From Thalassoglobus neptunius (GTDB lineage Bacteria; Planctomycetota; Planctomycetia; Planctomycetales; Planctomycetaceae): 64,000 nucleotides of DNA. The stretch is taken from NCBI RefSeq assembly GCF_007859735.1, contig NZ_SIHI01000001.1:1508251-1572250 (forward strand), read 5' to 3'. Below the pieces are notes generated by a model. That model had not been told where the DNA came from. It saw only the letters and a program-made list of their open reading frames with translations, and searched no databases. The translations under genes and the position numbers were made by a program. Shown piece after piece: positions 53,572 through 62,964 of this stretch. Positions within the stretch are counted from its first letter, which is position 1; each line of letters starts with the position of its first letter.

Positions 53572-56505
53572 TTGGCTCGAAATCGGATCACCTGCCCCTT
53601 CTGTCATAAGACCCACTCTCTTCGACCGGGTCAAAACCTTCCGACAGATGCGTCATGTCCGAAATGCGGCGAGTATCTTGTCGACGACGATCTTCCGACT
53701 CATCGAGGCCAAGCCTTCAATGACGATTCGGAACGTCAGTCCGAAAGACTGCAAATCTTTCTTCTGGCGGGAGCGTGTGTGCTGGCACTGACACTTTCTG
53801 TAGTGGCCTACGTTGTTGTTTCTGACCGATCACCGAAGGTGGCGGACGACACCTTGAACACAGAAACACCGGATGCACAGACCGAAGAAACTTCGCATTC
53901 TCCGGCAACTGAACCCTCCGAGACAACGCATCTTCCGCAACCTGAAGAAACCATCACAACCGCATCGCCGTCAATTCCCCAAGCGATAACCGACACTTCG
54001 CTTCCGCAGTCGCAACAACCGGTTGCCGATGGAAACACAGGAAATCGTCCGCCGGAGCGTTCCGCCGATCAATCCAATTCGCCCAGCGACAAAACCGTGG
54101 CACGCCAACCCGGATGGTTCACGTTCTCAGACACGGACAATTTTCAGTTTGAATTCGAAGTGCGTGCAGAACACGAGAGCGGAACCGAAGTCATCACAGG
54201 CCGTTCGACATATTCGGTTCAACAGCGAGACATGGAAATCTCCGACAATGCCGAAACCGAAAAAGGGAGCGGTACGGCATTTGTCATCACTTCTGACGGA
54301 CACCTGTTGAGTTGTGCACACGTTGTCGATCGAGCGAGCACTGTGAATGTCAAAATCGGAAACCGGGACTATCCCGCTCGTATCATTGCCTCAGACCCGG
54401 TTCGAGACCTCGCTTTACTGAAAATCGAGGCCACAAATTTGCACCCGGTCAAGCTGGCGGACTCTGGTCAGGTTCGGCTCGGACAAGAAGTTCGTGTGAT
54501 CGGATTTCCCCTCTCGAGACTCCTGGGCACGGGAATTAAAGTCACGACAGGCACCGTTTCCGGAATCGTCCAGAATCCCACAACCGAAGAATTTCAAATC
54601 GATGCTGCCGTCAATCCCGGAAACAGTGGCGGCCCGGTTTTCCGCTCAGACGGTTCCGTCGTCGGGGTCGCATCGTCACGTTTGTCGGGTGCGGATGTTT
54701 CCGGTGTCGGATTCTGTGTTCCATCCAATCAAGCCCGCGAGTTTCTGAACGCACACGGTTTGTCATTTTCTCCGGAACCGATGGCACAACCGCTCGACGG
54801 CCCCAGCCTCGTGGAATTAGTCTCTCCCGCAGTCGCTTATGTCAGTGTCGAAATCGGGCCTTCACCGAATGACCGCAGCACGCGACTCTCATTCCACAGC
54901 GTCTTTCACGATCGACATGAAGCCCGTCTCAGAGCGATTCCACCACGGTTCCCAACCGGCGGCAACGTTCCGACCATCCATCGTGGAACCCTCGACGTCA
55001 CTCGATTCGGAAATCTTCTGGAAGACGACGACGGCCCGCAACTCCCGTATCTGATCGGTGCCCCTTCACAGCTTCCGTTTGTCCCACTTCCGCAAACATC
55101 TCAATCGAAGTGGACGGTCAGCAACTCCACAGCCCTCGTGTTCGAAGAAGAAGCTCCCAACCAACGTGGACTGCCTGAGATGAGATTCCGTTTTCCTTTT
55201 GATCGTCAGGCTCCGCGGTCCATCGTGAAATCGATTCCTGCGGTTGAGACGTCCGACTATGAACTCGTCAGTTTGACCGGCGACAAAGCGGTGATCAAAC
55301 AGGACTACGAGTTCCGAACAACAAAACCGGAGGAAGGACAAATCTTCCGAATGGGGGGAGCCGCAAAGTTTACGATCGACATAAAACGGGGAATCACGAG
55401 TCACTACGATTTCTCGGGCGTTTATTCGGTCGAGTCGCAGAGTGTCACTCTCAAAGTCCCACTCACGATCAAAGGCACAGGAACCCATCAAAAACCAAAG
55501 CCGCCGCAATCGGCTTCGTCCTCGCCATCCGTGGCACGCACAACGAGTCCCCCGGAACGTTCAGTGATCAATTCTTCCGGGACAGCGGAGAAACTCGACT
55601 ATCCGGTGAAAGTGATGATTCCGGAGATGGGATGGGGAATCAAATCGCTCGCGTTTCACCCGAACAACAAGTTCGTCGCCGCAGGCAAAGCGGACGATTA
55701 CGTCGAGCTGTACGACATCGACACCGGGAACAAGATCTTCACTGCGGGAAGGCTGCGCGAGCTTGGAACGATTCTTTCACTCAAGTTCACCCCGAATGGA
55801 AAGCAACTTCTGGCTGGCGGGTACAGAGGTCTGATTCAAGTCTGGAACGTCGCTGATAATGGGCTGCTGACACCGGTCGGAACCTACGCAGGTCACAAAC
55901 GGAATGTGACCTTGCTGGAGATTTCCCCGAATTCCGAGTTCGTCATTTCAGGCGGCGGAGAGAAGCAGGCCCAAATTTGGGATCTCAAAACTCTTGAGGA
56001 AAAGTTCACCACTCCCAGCTTCGAAGCGAATGAGTTCGCGTTCCGTTTTCTGAACGACGAACAAGTTCTCGTCAGCGACGGGCGCGTGCTTCGGGAATTC
56101 AACGTCTCCAGTGGCGAATTGGCCAGAGAACTCACGCTGCGCAACACGGGCTCCACAACAGCGATTTGCTTTTCCCCGGATGGCAAAACAGTTGCGGTCA
56201 CAGACGGCTATTCCGTGTTGCGCTGGTCGACGTCCAACGGGAAGGCCGAGCCTGAACTGAAAGGCAAAGAGGTCCTTTGGGATGTTGAGTTTACTCGCGA
56301 TTCTCAAACCCTCGTCTGCGGCGGACGCGGACATCTTGTCTTTTGGAATCTCCGTCAACAAGAGCGAGACGGACACCTCATGCTGGGAGACAGTATCCAG
56401 TATGTGAAACCTCTGACTCTCTCCTCCGACGGAAAATATGTCGCCTGCTACCCAAGCTCAGCGGGTCAGTCGCTGTGGGTCTTTGAACTCCCCAACGTCG
56501 ACTGA
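53572..56505 (+). CDS. Zinc-ribbon / trypsin-like protease / WD40 protein
   Basis: This 977-residue multidomain protein starts at TTG 53572 with GAGGTG upstream. An N-terminal zinc ribbon (CPFCHKTHSL...CPKCGEYL, about 8-37) precedes one membrane span (FLLAGACVLALTLSVVAYVV, about 64-83) and a Thr/Pro/Glu-rich linker. A trypsin-like protease (about 215-400) has its triad visible: SCAHVVD, DLALLKIE and NPGNSGGPV. A beta-rich domain follows, and about six WD40-like repeats finish it (SLAFHPNNKFVAAGKADDYV, QVWNVADNGLL, FSPDGKTVAVTDGYS). The zinc ribbon should be cytoplasmic and the rest outside. Confidence 0.87.
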   Translation: MARNRITCPFCHKTHSLRPGQNLPTDASCPKCGEYLVDDDLPTHRGQAFNDDSERQSERLQIFLLAGACVLALTLSVVAYVVVSDRSPKVADDTLNTETPDAQTEETSHSPATEPSETTHLPQPEETITTASPSIPQAITDTSLPQSQQPVADGNTGNRPPERSADQSNSPSDKTVARQPGWFTFSDTDNFQFEFEVRAEHESGTEVITGRSTYSVQQRDMEISDNAETEKGSGTAFVITSDGHLLSCAHVVDRASTVNVKIGNRDYPARIIASDPVRDLALLKIEATNLHPVKLADSGQVRLGQEVRVIGFPLSRLLGTGIKVTTGTVSGIVQNPTTEEFQIDAAVNPGNSGGPVFRSDGSVVGVASSRLSGADVSGVGFCVPSNQAREFLNAHGLSFSPEPMAQPLDGPSLVELVSPAVAYVSVEIGPSPNDRSTRLSFHSVFHDRHEARLRAIPPRFPTGGNVPTIHRGTLDVTRFGNLLEDDDGPQLPYLIGAPSQLPFVPLPQTSQSKWTVSNSTALVFEEEAPNQRGLPEMRFRFPFDRQAPRSIVKSIPAVETSDYELVSLTGDKAVIKQDYEFRTTKPEEGQIFRMGGAAKFTIDIKRGITSHYDFSGVYSVESQSVTLKVPLTIKGTGTHQKPKPPQSASSSPSVARTTSPPERSVINSSGTAEKLDYPVKVMIPEMGWGIKSLAFHPNNKFVAAGKADDYVELYDIDTGNKIFTAGRLRELGTILSLKFTPNGKQLLAGGYRGLIQVWNVADNGLLTPVGTYAGHKRNVTLLEISPNSEFVISGGGEKQAQIWDLKTLEEKFTTPSFEANEFAFRFLNDEQVLVSDGRVLREFNVSSGELARELTLRNTGSTTAICFSPDGKTVAVTDGYSVLRWSTSNGKAEPELKGKEVLWDVEFTRDSQTLVCGGRGHLVFWNLRQQERDGHLMLGDSIQYVKPLTLSSDGKYVACYPSSAGQSLWVFELPNVD

Positions 56506-56521
56506 CCCGACGATTCCTCCG

Positions 56522-57340
56522 TCAGGCATGTGCCTCGCCAGTCGCTTCCTTCGCTCGTTCCATCTCACGCTGTCTTTGCATGGCGAGTTTCTTCTGATAT
56601 CGCCCCTGAACGATGTCGACAACAATGAGAACGATGAGGACGAAGTAGAACGTCGACTTGGTCATCGCATGGACTTCCTGACCAAACAGAGAAACGTGGG
56701 CCAAATGCCCGCCTTCTGAGACCAGCATCACCCCGACGATAAACAGAATGAAGAGCCCGAGAACTTCGTACATACGGTTCTTTTTGAGAAACTCGGCGAC
56801 GTGATCAGCGAGGTAAATCATCAGTAATCCGCTGGCGATAATCGCGGTCGACATGATGTACATGTTGTGGGTCAAAGCCATCGCACTCAGAATGGAATCG
56901 AACGAGAAGACCAGATTCATCAGGACGATCCAGAAGATCGCCGCGTTGACCGATTTTGGTTTGGTATCGTGATGCTCTTCGAGGTGTTCGATCGACAGCA
57001 TGTGATGAATTTCCTTCACAGCTGTGTAAAGAATGAAGCCACCCCCAGCGAGTGTGATCAATGCGTGGAGGTTGAACACCCCATCAAAAGCCTTCCCAAG
57101 ATGAACTTCAAAGAGCGGGTCCTGGAACTTCTGGATCGTGCCCATCACGACCACCAGCAGAATGATTCGCAGGGCAATCGCCAGTCCGATTCCCATCTTT
57201 CTGACGTAAGCTTGTTTCTCTTCGGTGACTCGCTTCGATTCGATCGAGATATACAACAGATTGTCGAACCCCAGGACCGCCTGAAGCAGGATCAACATCG
57301 CCAGAGTAAACAGGCCGTGAAGGGAAAACATTTCACCCAT
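56522..57340 (-). CDS. TerC-family membrane protein
   Basis: This 272-residue protein has seven or eight membrane spans of TerC type. GFDNLLYISIESKRV and VFSFDSILSAMALTH carry the conserved Asp residues of the family, thought to be involved in metal ion (Mn) or tellurite handling. A His-rich loop (IEHLEEHH) is present. ATG 57340 has GGAAG upstream; the longer frame (57406) is not used. Confidence 0.92.
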   Translation of the reverse strand: MGEMFSLHGLFTLAMLILLQAVLGFDNLLYISIESKRVTEEKQAYVRKMGIGLAIALRIILLVVVMGTIQKFQDPLFEVHLGKAFDGVFNLHALITLAGGGFILYTAVKEIHHMLSIEHLEEHHDTKPKSVNAAIFWIVLMNLVFSFDSILSAMALTHNMYIMSTAIIASGLLMIYLADHVAEFLKKNRMYEVLGLFILFIVGVMLVSEGGHLAHVSLFGQEVHAMTKSTFYFVLIVLIVVDIVQGRYQKKLAMQRQREMERAKEATGEAHA

Positions 57341-57485
57341 GGAAGGAACTTCCGAATTGATGTGATGTGAAAACAGGAGATCGCGTCGATTGCGCGAGCA
57401 ACACATTTCGAGGAGCGTAGACGTTTTGCCGGTCGATTTCTACGCGTGAGCATTGAAGACAACGTCACATGCCCGAGAGAATCGC

Positions 57486-58331
57486 TCAACTTTCAAGACT
57501 GGCTGCCAGCCCACTTTGGGCGTTCGGGTACTGCAACGTGAGGTTGAAATCCTCGATGATTCGCGACGGATCAACACGCTTTCCGAGTTGCGTTTCCTGA
57601 GGTGGCCCCATCACCGGTGCATGAGTTCCCAACTGTCTGGCCAGTTCGGAATAGAAGTCAATTCGCCGCAGCGGTGTTCCGTCGCTGAGAACATAAAGAT
57701 TACGAGCCGACTCAGCCGTTGCGATCTTGTGAATGGCCTCGACGATATCGGTCCGATGAACCAGATTCAGCCAGCTATGAGGATTCCCCGGAAGTGTCTG
57801 TTGGGACTCCAATTGAGCACGTCGCCCAATCAAACGTCCCGGCCCGTAGATTCCCGCAAGTCTGAGAACCGTGGCTGAGTGAGATGTTTGTTCGCTCCAG
57901 TTGCGGACAAGTTCTTCCGCTGCGAGACAAATGCGTCCCCCTTCGGTTTCCGGATCGCAAGGAGATTGCTCATCGACGATCTGCCCCTCGTGCTGGCCGT
58001 AGACACTCGTACTCGAAATGTAAACGAATCGAGGGACGCGGCCGCTGATCTCGTCCAAGACATTTTTCAGCCCCTGCACATAGACGTCCCGTTTCGAGTC
58101 GCTTGCCGACCGGTCATAGCCGACGGAATAAAGACACACGTCCGCTTCTGGCAGTGCGCGAAGTGAATCGCAATCGAGCACATTTCCAACGACCGACTCA
58201 ATCCCCGCGTCGCGGAACTCTTTCCGATGCGTCTCCGAACGTGTTAAGGCTGTAACCTTCCAGGAGTCTTCACACCATCGTTTCGCAACGGGCAATCCAA
58301 CGTACCCACATCCAATAATCAGAGCACGCAT
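57486..58331 (-). CDS. NAD(P)-dependent epimerase/dehydratase-like protein
   Basis: This 281-residue protein starts with a Rossmann loop (MRALIIGCGYVGLPVAKRW, residues 1-19). The extended SDR signs are YISSTSVYGQHEG (the YxxxK Lys is not seen after VYG) and RLAGIYGPGRLIG. It resembles YeeZ-type sugar epimerase-like proteins whose substrate is unknown. Position 58331 is the natural ATG; the frame is open to 58376. Copy B of the dispersed repeat starts about 20 bp upstream. Confidence 0.85.
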   Translation of the reverse strand: MRALIIGCGYVGLPVAKRWCEDSWKVTALTRSETHRKEFRDAGIESVVGNVLDCDSLRALPEADVCLYSVGYDRSASDSKRDVYVQGLKNVLDEISGRVPRFVYISSTSVYGQHEGQIVDEQSPCDPETEGGRICLAAEELVRNWSEQTSHSATVLRLAGIYGPGRLIGRRAQLESQQTLPGNPHSWLNLVHRTDIVEAIHKIATAESARNLYVLSDGTPLRRIDFYSELARQLGTHAPVMGPPQETQLGKRVDPSRIIEDFNLTLQYPNAQSGLAASLES

Positions 58332-58351
58332 CCTCGATTTCTCCGCAACTA

Positions 58352-58450
58352 GAGCGTTTTTTGATTCGGTTTGCACTCACTCGCACGAGCAAACGCAGCC
58401 TTCCATCAGAAGAAACAGGGCAAGCGAGTGCACAGGGAAGAGCAACTTGG
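58352..58450 (-). repeat. Dispersed ~100-bp intergenic repeat, copy B
   Basis: Its reverse complement aligns to copy A (10799-10897) over 99 bp without gaps, about 80 identical positions by hand count. It fills the space between the SDR gene start and the DUF2817 gene stop. It shares the TTTGCTCGTGCGAGTGAGTG block with copy A (reading the minus strand). Confidence 0.85.
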
Positions 58451-58451
58451 T

Positions 58452-59564
58452 CTATTGATTCAGCCACAGGTCGAAAACTCGTTCAAAGAGGCTCTTCGAC
58501 TCATTATACACTCTTGATCGCCAACTGCGCGACGAGGGAAAAAAGACTTCCTTGAGGCGGTTTTTCGCTTCTGTGAACGGATTCGAATCCGGCTCTCCCC
58601 AATGATGCGCGGCATTTTCGGCTCGGAGCGCGCTGAGAACTTTGACCGGAGGAAAGGTTCCGTACTCCAGACAAACAGAGGTAACCATGGGCGCGTGATG
58701 TCGAATCCATCGATTAAAATTTCCTTTCGCCTGATAGGCCATCTTTTCATCTGGAAATTTCACACGATTCCCCGACAGCACTTTCAACAGGTCCATTGCC
58801 CCGGGAGAAAGCTCGTGCCCGAAAAGGAACTGGTACTCCCCAGACAGACCCAGACCGGAATGAATGTCCAGATGCAACGTCGCTGGAGTTGATTGAATTT
58901 CCGGAAGCAACACTTTCTCCAAAGCTCGCAAAGTCTGCGTCGGCTCCCGGCCTCCGAAGAACAACCCGGAAGGATAGTCATACTGCCCTTCAGCAACGGC
59001 CTGCTGGAGTGAGTTGAGTCCATGCCGGGCGATCTTCCAACTTGCCTGCAACGTAAAAGGAATTTCAAAGCGTGGCCAGCTTGGCGGGTTCAACAGTCGA
59101 TTCAAATCGTGATAGCCCTCGTTCGCGCCTTGGTACTCTTCCCCACTGAGCAGAAAGTTCCGATTCAGATCCACGTTGTTTTCATCAAACCGTCGCAGTT
59201 GATCGAATCCGAATGGGTTGATTGCATGGACCATCAGAACGGCTGAATCGCGTGAGGGATTCAACCGCTCGCTAAAATGACGCACGAGCATCGACTGAAT
59301 TGCTGATCCCAGAAATCCTTCCACTCCATGCAATCCAGAAGTCACAACTAACAGCTTTCGGGGACGCTCCGGCCCTAACCTCATCAACGTGGTGCGATAG
59401 TGTTCATGATCGATCAATGATCGGGAATCGATCGTCCATCCGAATTGGTGCCCAAGGTCGACAATTTGTTCGACGCAATCGCGGTAAGTCTCTGCCCAGG
59501 AGTGTGATTGATCCACGATCGCCCCGCTTGCTTCGCACCACAGAAAGATTTCCTCTAGGATCAC
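58452..59564 (-). CDS. DUF2817 (M14-like) peptidase
   Basis: This 370-residue protein is a DUF2817 member related to M14 zinc carboxypeptidases: TSGLHGVEGFLGSAIQ (His and Glu zinc ligands, about 86), HAINPFGFDQLRRFDENNVD (about 129), LNRNF, and HLDIHSGLGLSGEYQFLFG (third His, about 232). The signs for a cytoplasmic enzyme are lack of a signal peptide. Substrates are unknown. It is divergent from the SGNH hydrolase, with about 40 bp between starts. Confidence 0.88.
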   Translation of the reverse strand: MILEEIFLWCEASGAIVDQSHSWAETYRDCVEQIVDLGHQFGWTIDSRSLIDHEHYRTTLMRLGPERPRKLLVVTSGLHGVEGFLGSAIQSMLVRHFSERLNPSRDSAVLMVHAINPFGFDQLRRFDENNVDLNRNFLLSGEEYQGANEGYHDLNRLLNPPSWPRFEIPFTLQASWKIARHGLNSLQQAVAEGQYDYPSGLFFGGREPTQTLRALEKVLLPEIQSTPATLHLDIHSGLGLSGEYQFLFGHELSPGAMDLLKVLSGNRVKFPDEKMAYQAKGNFNRWIRHHAPMVTSVCLEYGTFPPVKVLSALRAENAAHHWGEPDSNPFTEAKNRLKEVFFPSSRSWRSRVYNESKSLFERVFDLWLNQ

Positions 59565-59606
59565 ACTTAGTCGTATTGGCCACTTTTGATCCTGGAGACT
59601 GATAGA

Positions 59607-60950
59607 ATGCTAAGAGTCTACTCGTTTTGTGTTGCGTTGGGGATGCTGTCACCATTCATTCTCGCACAAGACATCGCAAGCCCTCTCGATGAGATTCAAG
59701 TCGAAGAAGGAGACTGCATTGTCTTTCTGGGTGACAGTATCACCCATCAGTGCCTCTACACCCAGTATGTTGAGGACTACTTCTACACGCGGTTCCCGAA
59801 GACGCGATTGGTCTTTCACAATGCTGGTGTCGGGGGAGCGAAAGCCTGGGACGCGCTCCAGCGCTTCGACGACGACGTCGCCGCCTATCAGCCCAAATAC
59901 GTCACTGTGCTTCTCGGCATGAATGACGGAACCTACCGTCCGTACGATCAAGATGTCTTTCAAACTTACCGAAACGACATGACGGAAGTGGTCGACCGAA
60001 TCGAAGCGCTCGGCGCAACCCCCATCCTGATGACTCCAACGATGTTCGATGCCCGGGCAGCCCGTCTCAACCCTCGTCGAAAACGTGATCCGGATTCCGT
60101 CGCTCTTTACAACTCTGTCCTCGCGTACTTTGGCACCTGGTGCCGAGAAGTCGCGACAGAGCGCGGATACGGATTCGTCGATATGTGGAGTCCTCTCAAT
60201 AATCTCACCATCGACGAACGAGAAACAACACCGGATTTCACACTGATTCAGGACGCTGTCCATCCGGGTCCCGCTGGACAACTTGTGATGGCCGCTGCGA
60301 TCATCAACGATCTGGATCTCCCTCGCGTTGTCTCAACAATTCGAATTGCAAAGAACAGCGACGGCAAATGGTCTCGACGTGCTCGAGGTGGGAAACTCAC
60401 AAATCTGGAAGCAAGCGAAACCTCGGTGAAGTTCACCTGGCTCGCGAATTCCCTTCCTTGGGTCGTTCCAGAAGATGCCGCAGAAGGTGTCGAACTGACT
60501 CGACTCGGACATCGATTGAGCAAAGAGTCTCTCGAGCTTCATGGTCTGGAACCGGGGAAATACGAGCTTTTGATCGACGGCGAAACTGTCGGGACGTTCG
60601 ATTCCTCCGCCCTCGCTCGTCACATCGAGCTGCAAGCCAACGCGAAAACACCTCAATACCAGCAGGCTCTCGAAGTCGCCAAACTGAACAAAGAACGCAA
60701 CGAATCCGCAGTCCGTTCTCTCCGAAACGAGTGGAGAAACTTCCAGCAGCTGTGTCGAATTCGTCGTCAAGTGGAACTCAATCCTGACGCCGAAGACCTC
60801 AAAAACCAACTGACCAAGCTCGAGAAGTCGAACGAAGGAATTCTGGACCGCGTAAAAGAACACCGAAAGGCTGCAAAATCTTTTGAAGACAAGATTTACG
60901 AAGTGAACCAGCCGCAAGAACGGACCTACGAAATCCGTAAGAAAGATTGA
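59607..60950 (+). CDS. SGNH/GDSL hydrolase, secreted
   Basis: This 447-residue exported protein (signal VYSFCVALGMLSPFILAQ, about 3-20) has an SGNH esterase domain: FLGDSITHQCL (nucleophile Ser, about 48), NAGVGGAKAWD (Gly), LLGMNDGTYRP (Asn) and DAVHPGPAGQL (Asp/His). A C-terminal region of about 200 residues is a beta domain and a coiled coil (LEVAKLNKERNESAVRSLRN and KSNEGILDRVKEHRKAA). It probably removes acyl or acetyl groups from surface polysaccharide. ATG 59607 is chosen over TTG 59586 (GGAG upstream). Confidence 0.9.
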   Translation: MLRVYSFCVALGMLSPFILAQDIASPLDEIQVEEGDCIVFLGDSITHQCLYTQYVEDYFYTRFPKTRLVFHNAGVGGAKAWDALQRFDDDVAAYQPKYVTVLLGMNDGTYRPYDQDVFQTYRNDMTEVVDRIEALGATPILMTPTMFDARAARLNPRRKRDPDSVALYNSVLAYFGTWCREVATERGYGFVDMWSPLNNLTIDERETTPDFTLIQDAVHPGPAGQLVMAAAIINDLDLPRVVSTIRIAKNSDGKWSRRARGGKLTNLEASETSVKFTWLANSLPWVVPEDAAEGVELTRLGHRLSKESLELHGLEPGKYELLIDGETVGTFDSSALARHIELQANAKTPQYQQALEVAKLNKERNESAVRSLRNEWRNFQQLCRIRRQVELNPDAEDLKNQLTKLEKSNEGILDRVKEHRKAAKSFEDKIYEVNQPQERTYEIRKKD

Positions 60951-60961
60951 CCTTCCGCTGC

Positions 60962-61008
60962 AGGAACGAACGCGGATAAACTCCCGTTCGTTCCTCACTT
61001 TTTCTTTT
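60962..61008 (+). terminator. Terminator of the SGNH hydrolase gene
   Basis: AGGAACGAACG (60962-60972) pairs with CGTTCGTTCCT (60985-60995), followed by CACTTTTTCTTTT. Confidence 0.85.
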
Positions 61009-61081
61009 CCCAGCAGCTGACACCAAGCCAGAGCAGACTTTCCACAACATCGGAAAAAGGCTCTGCAGTTCTTCGAATTCG

Positions 61082-62239
61082 ATGCATCAAGGACGAAGCA
61101 TCCACTGGCCGATCCTACTGATTCCCGTCGTTGCTCTCGCATTGACTGGACTTGGCTTCACCGGAATTCAGCGCGGTGACGAACTCGTCGGATCTTCCGG
61201 GCTGGCGACGCGTCAGGTCTTCTGGATGGGAATCGCTCTGATCGGCGGAACGGTCAGCCTGACGGTTCCGTATCGTCTCCTCAAAGACTGGGCGTATCCG
61301 GCCCTGATTGTCTCCGTTGTTCTGCTTGTCGCTGTCTATTTCTTTCCTCCCAGAAATGGGTCACGACGCTGGATCTCGCTGGGCGCGTTCAATCTTCAAC
61401 CTTCGGAATTGACGAAGCTCGCGTACATTCTGGCCATGAGTCGGTATCTCATGTTTCAGAAACACCACCGCACGATCCGAGGCTTGATCCTGCCGTTCGC
61501 CATGACTGCGATCCCGGTCTTGCTCATTCTTCGAGAACCCGATCTGGGCACGTCGATCGTTTTCATTCCCGTGCTCATGGTGCAACTCTTTGTCGCGGGG
61601 GCTCGCGGAAGACATTTGCTGGCAGCCATCCTGATTGGAGTTCTGCTGGCGCCGGTTCTCTGGTCAGCGATGTCACTGGAACAGAAGTCCCGAGTCACTT
61701 CGGTGTTCTTGCAAAGCGACGGAGGATCACCGCAGACGGGAGACGGTTATCACCTCTGGCAAGCGAAGCAAATGTTGGCACTGGGTGGTCCGTGGGGAAG
61801 CTATTACGATGGGATGCCGGTCGATGATCCGACAGCCTATCGCCTCCCGGCTGGCAGAACGGACTTCGTCTTTTGCCTCATTGGCGAACAGTGGGGCCTG
61901 ATGGGCACGCTCGGCGTTCTCGCTTTGTTCGCTCTCTTCTCGCTTGCCGGTCTTCAAGTCGCCGCTCGGACGCGAGACCCCTTCGGAAGACTGGTCGCTT
62001 CCGGAATCGTCGCGATGATCATGACTCAGGTTCTCGTCAACACAGCGATGACTGTGGGCCTCGCCCCGATCACCGGGTTGACTCTTCCGATGCTAAGTTA
62101 CGGGGGATCGTCCCTTGTCGTCACCGGACTCTTTCTCGCATTGCTGATCAACATCGGTTTGCGGCCCGGATACGATTTAACTGGACAACCCTTCCAGTTC
62201 GATGATGCACTGGCGAGTTCTTCGTCACATTCGAGCTGA
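61082..62239 (+). CDS. rodA: RodA-type cell-shape glycosyltransferase
   Basis: This 385-residue SEDS protein has ten membrane spans. The family signs are PYRLLKDWAYPALIVSVVLL, FNLQPSELTKLAYILAMSRYL, LREPDLGTSIVFIPVLMVQLF, GGPWGSYYDG and LPAGRTDFVFCLIGEQWGLMG. Near the end come TGLTLPMLSYGGSSLV and NIGLRPGYDL. RodA polymerises peptidoglycan for side-wall growth. MreB or PBP2 genes are not adjacent. It could equally be called FtsW-like; length and PNPT-like loops favour RodA. Planctomycetes often lack some division genes, so its presence is notable. Confidence 0.87.
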   Translation: MHQGRSIHWPILLIPVVALALTGLGFTGIQRGDELVGSSGLATRQVFWMGIALIGGTVSLTVPYRLLKDWAYPALIVSVVLLVAVYFFPPRNGSRRWISLGAFNLQPSELTKLAYILAMSRYLMFQKHHRTIRGLILPFAMTAIPVLLILREPDLGTSIVFIPVLMVQLFVAGARGRHLLAAILIGVLLAPVLWSAMSLEQKSRVTSVFLQSDGGSPQTGDGYHLWQAKQMLALGGPWGSYYDGMPVDDPTAYRLPAGRTDFVFCLIGEQWGLMGTLGVLALFALFSLAGLQVAARTRDPFGRLVASGIVAMIMTQVLVNTAMTVGLAPITGLTLPMLSYGGSSLVVTGLFLALLINIGLRPGYDLTGQPFQFDDALASSSSHSS

Positions 62240-62266
62240 CGTATCTCGTCGCATTGTCGAGGACTG

Positions 62267-62779
62267 CTAAGCTTCGAATTCGGACAGATCGAGCTCTTTC
62301 GGCCTCCAGAGTGCCTGCAATTTGAGTCGTCTTTCGAGGGACGATTCCGAATCGGGACCGACAGAAAAGCACGCAATCGCAGCGGTCGGCATTCTCTCAT
62401 AATCACCGGTCACTGCGGAAACCAGCTCTTCGATTCCGGGATTGTGTCCGATCATGAGAACCCGCGATGCACTTTCGTGCTCGGCGATCACTCGTTTCCA
62501 GGTCGATGTTGAGGGAAGGTACAATTCATCAACAAGTTCGATTTCGCTGCCCAGTGTTTCTTTACTGGCCATTGCTGCTGCCATCAACTTCGCCGTTTGA
62601 TGAGCCCTCTTCGCGGTTGAGCTAACGATTCGATCGGGCACCAGGTTCTGAGAAGCAAGAAACGCCCCCATGAGCGGCGCGACTCTTTTGCCCCTCTTGT
62701 TGAGTGGTCGCTGATCGTCTGACAGAGTGGCATTATCCCAACTTGACTTGGCATGCCGCATGATCAGGAGCGTTTCCAT
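62267..62779 (-). CDS. sixA: SixA-type phosphohistidine phosphatase
   Basis: This 170-residue protein belongs to the histidine phosphatase superfamily: LLIMRHAKSSWDNATLSD (RHAK catalytic motif at residues 8-11) and VLMIGHNPGIEELVSAV (second His). SixA removes phosphate from phosphohistidine on relay proteins; close relatives act on other phosphates, so the substrate is not certain. ATG 62779 is chosen over TTG 62788. It converges on rodA with 27 bp between stops. Confidence 0.87.
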   Translation of the reverse strand: METLLIMRHAKSSWDNATLSDDQRPLNKRGKRVAPLMGAFLASQNLVPDRIVSSTAKRAHQTAKLMAAAMASKETLGSEIELVDELYLPSTSTWKRVIAEHESASRVLMIGHNPGIEELVSAVTGDYERMPTAAIACFSVGPDSESSLERRLKLQALWRPKELDLSEFEA

Positions 62780-62964
62780 AGCTGACAACTCTTTCGAAAA
62801 ATCAGTTCGAGGGATTCTGTTTCAGAAGCAGAACGACACGGTTTTCGTACACCAACGAAATGGACGCGAAGAAAAGGACACAGTAAAACGAACGCGGTGA
62901 AACGCACGACGAGACAATTCAAGAGAAAGATCACGACCGATCGTTCGGAGGAGAGCGAGCAGCT

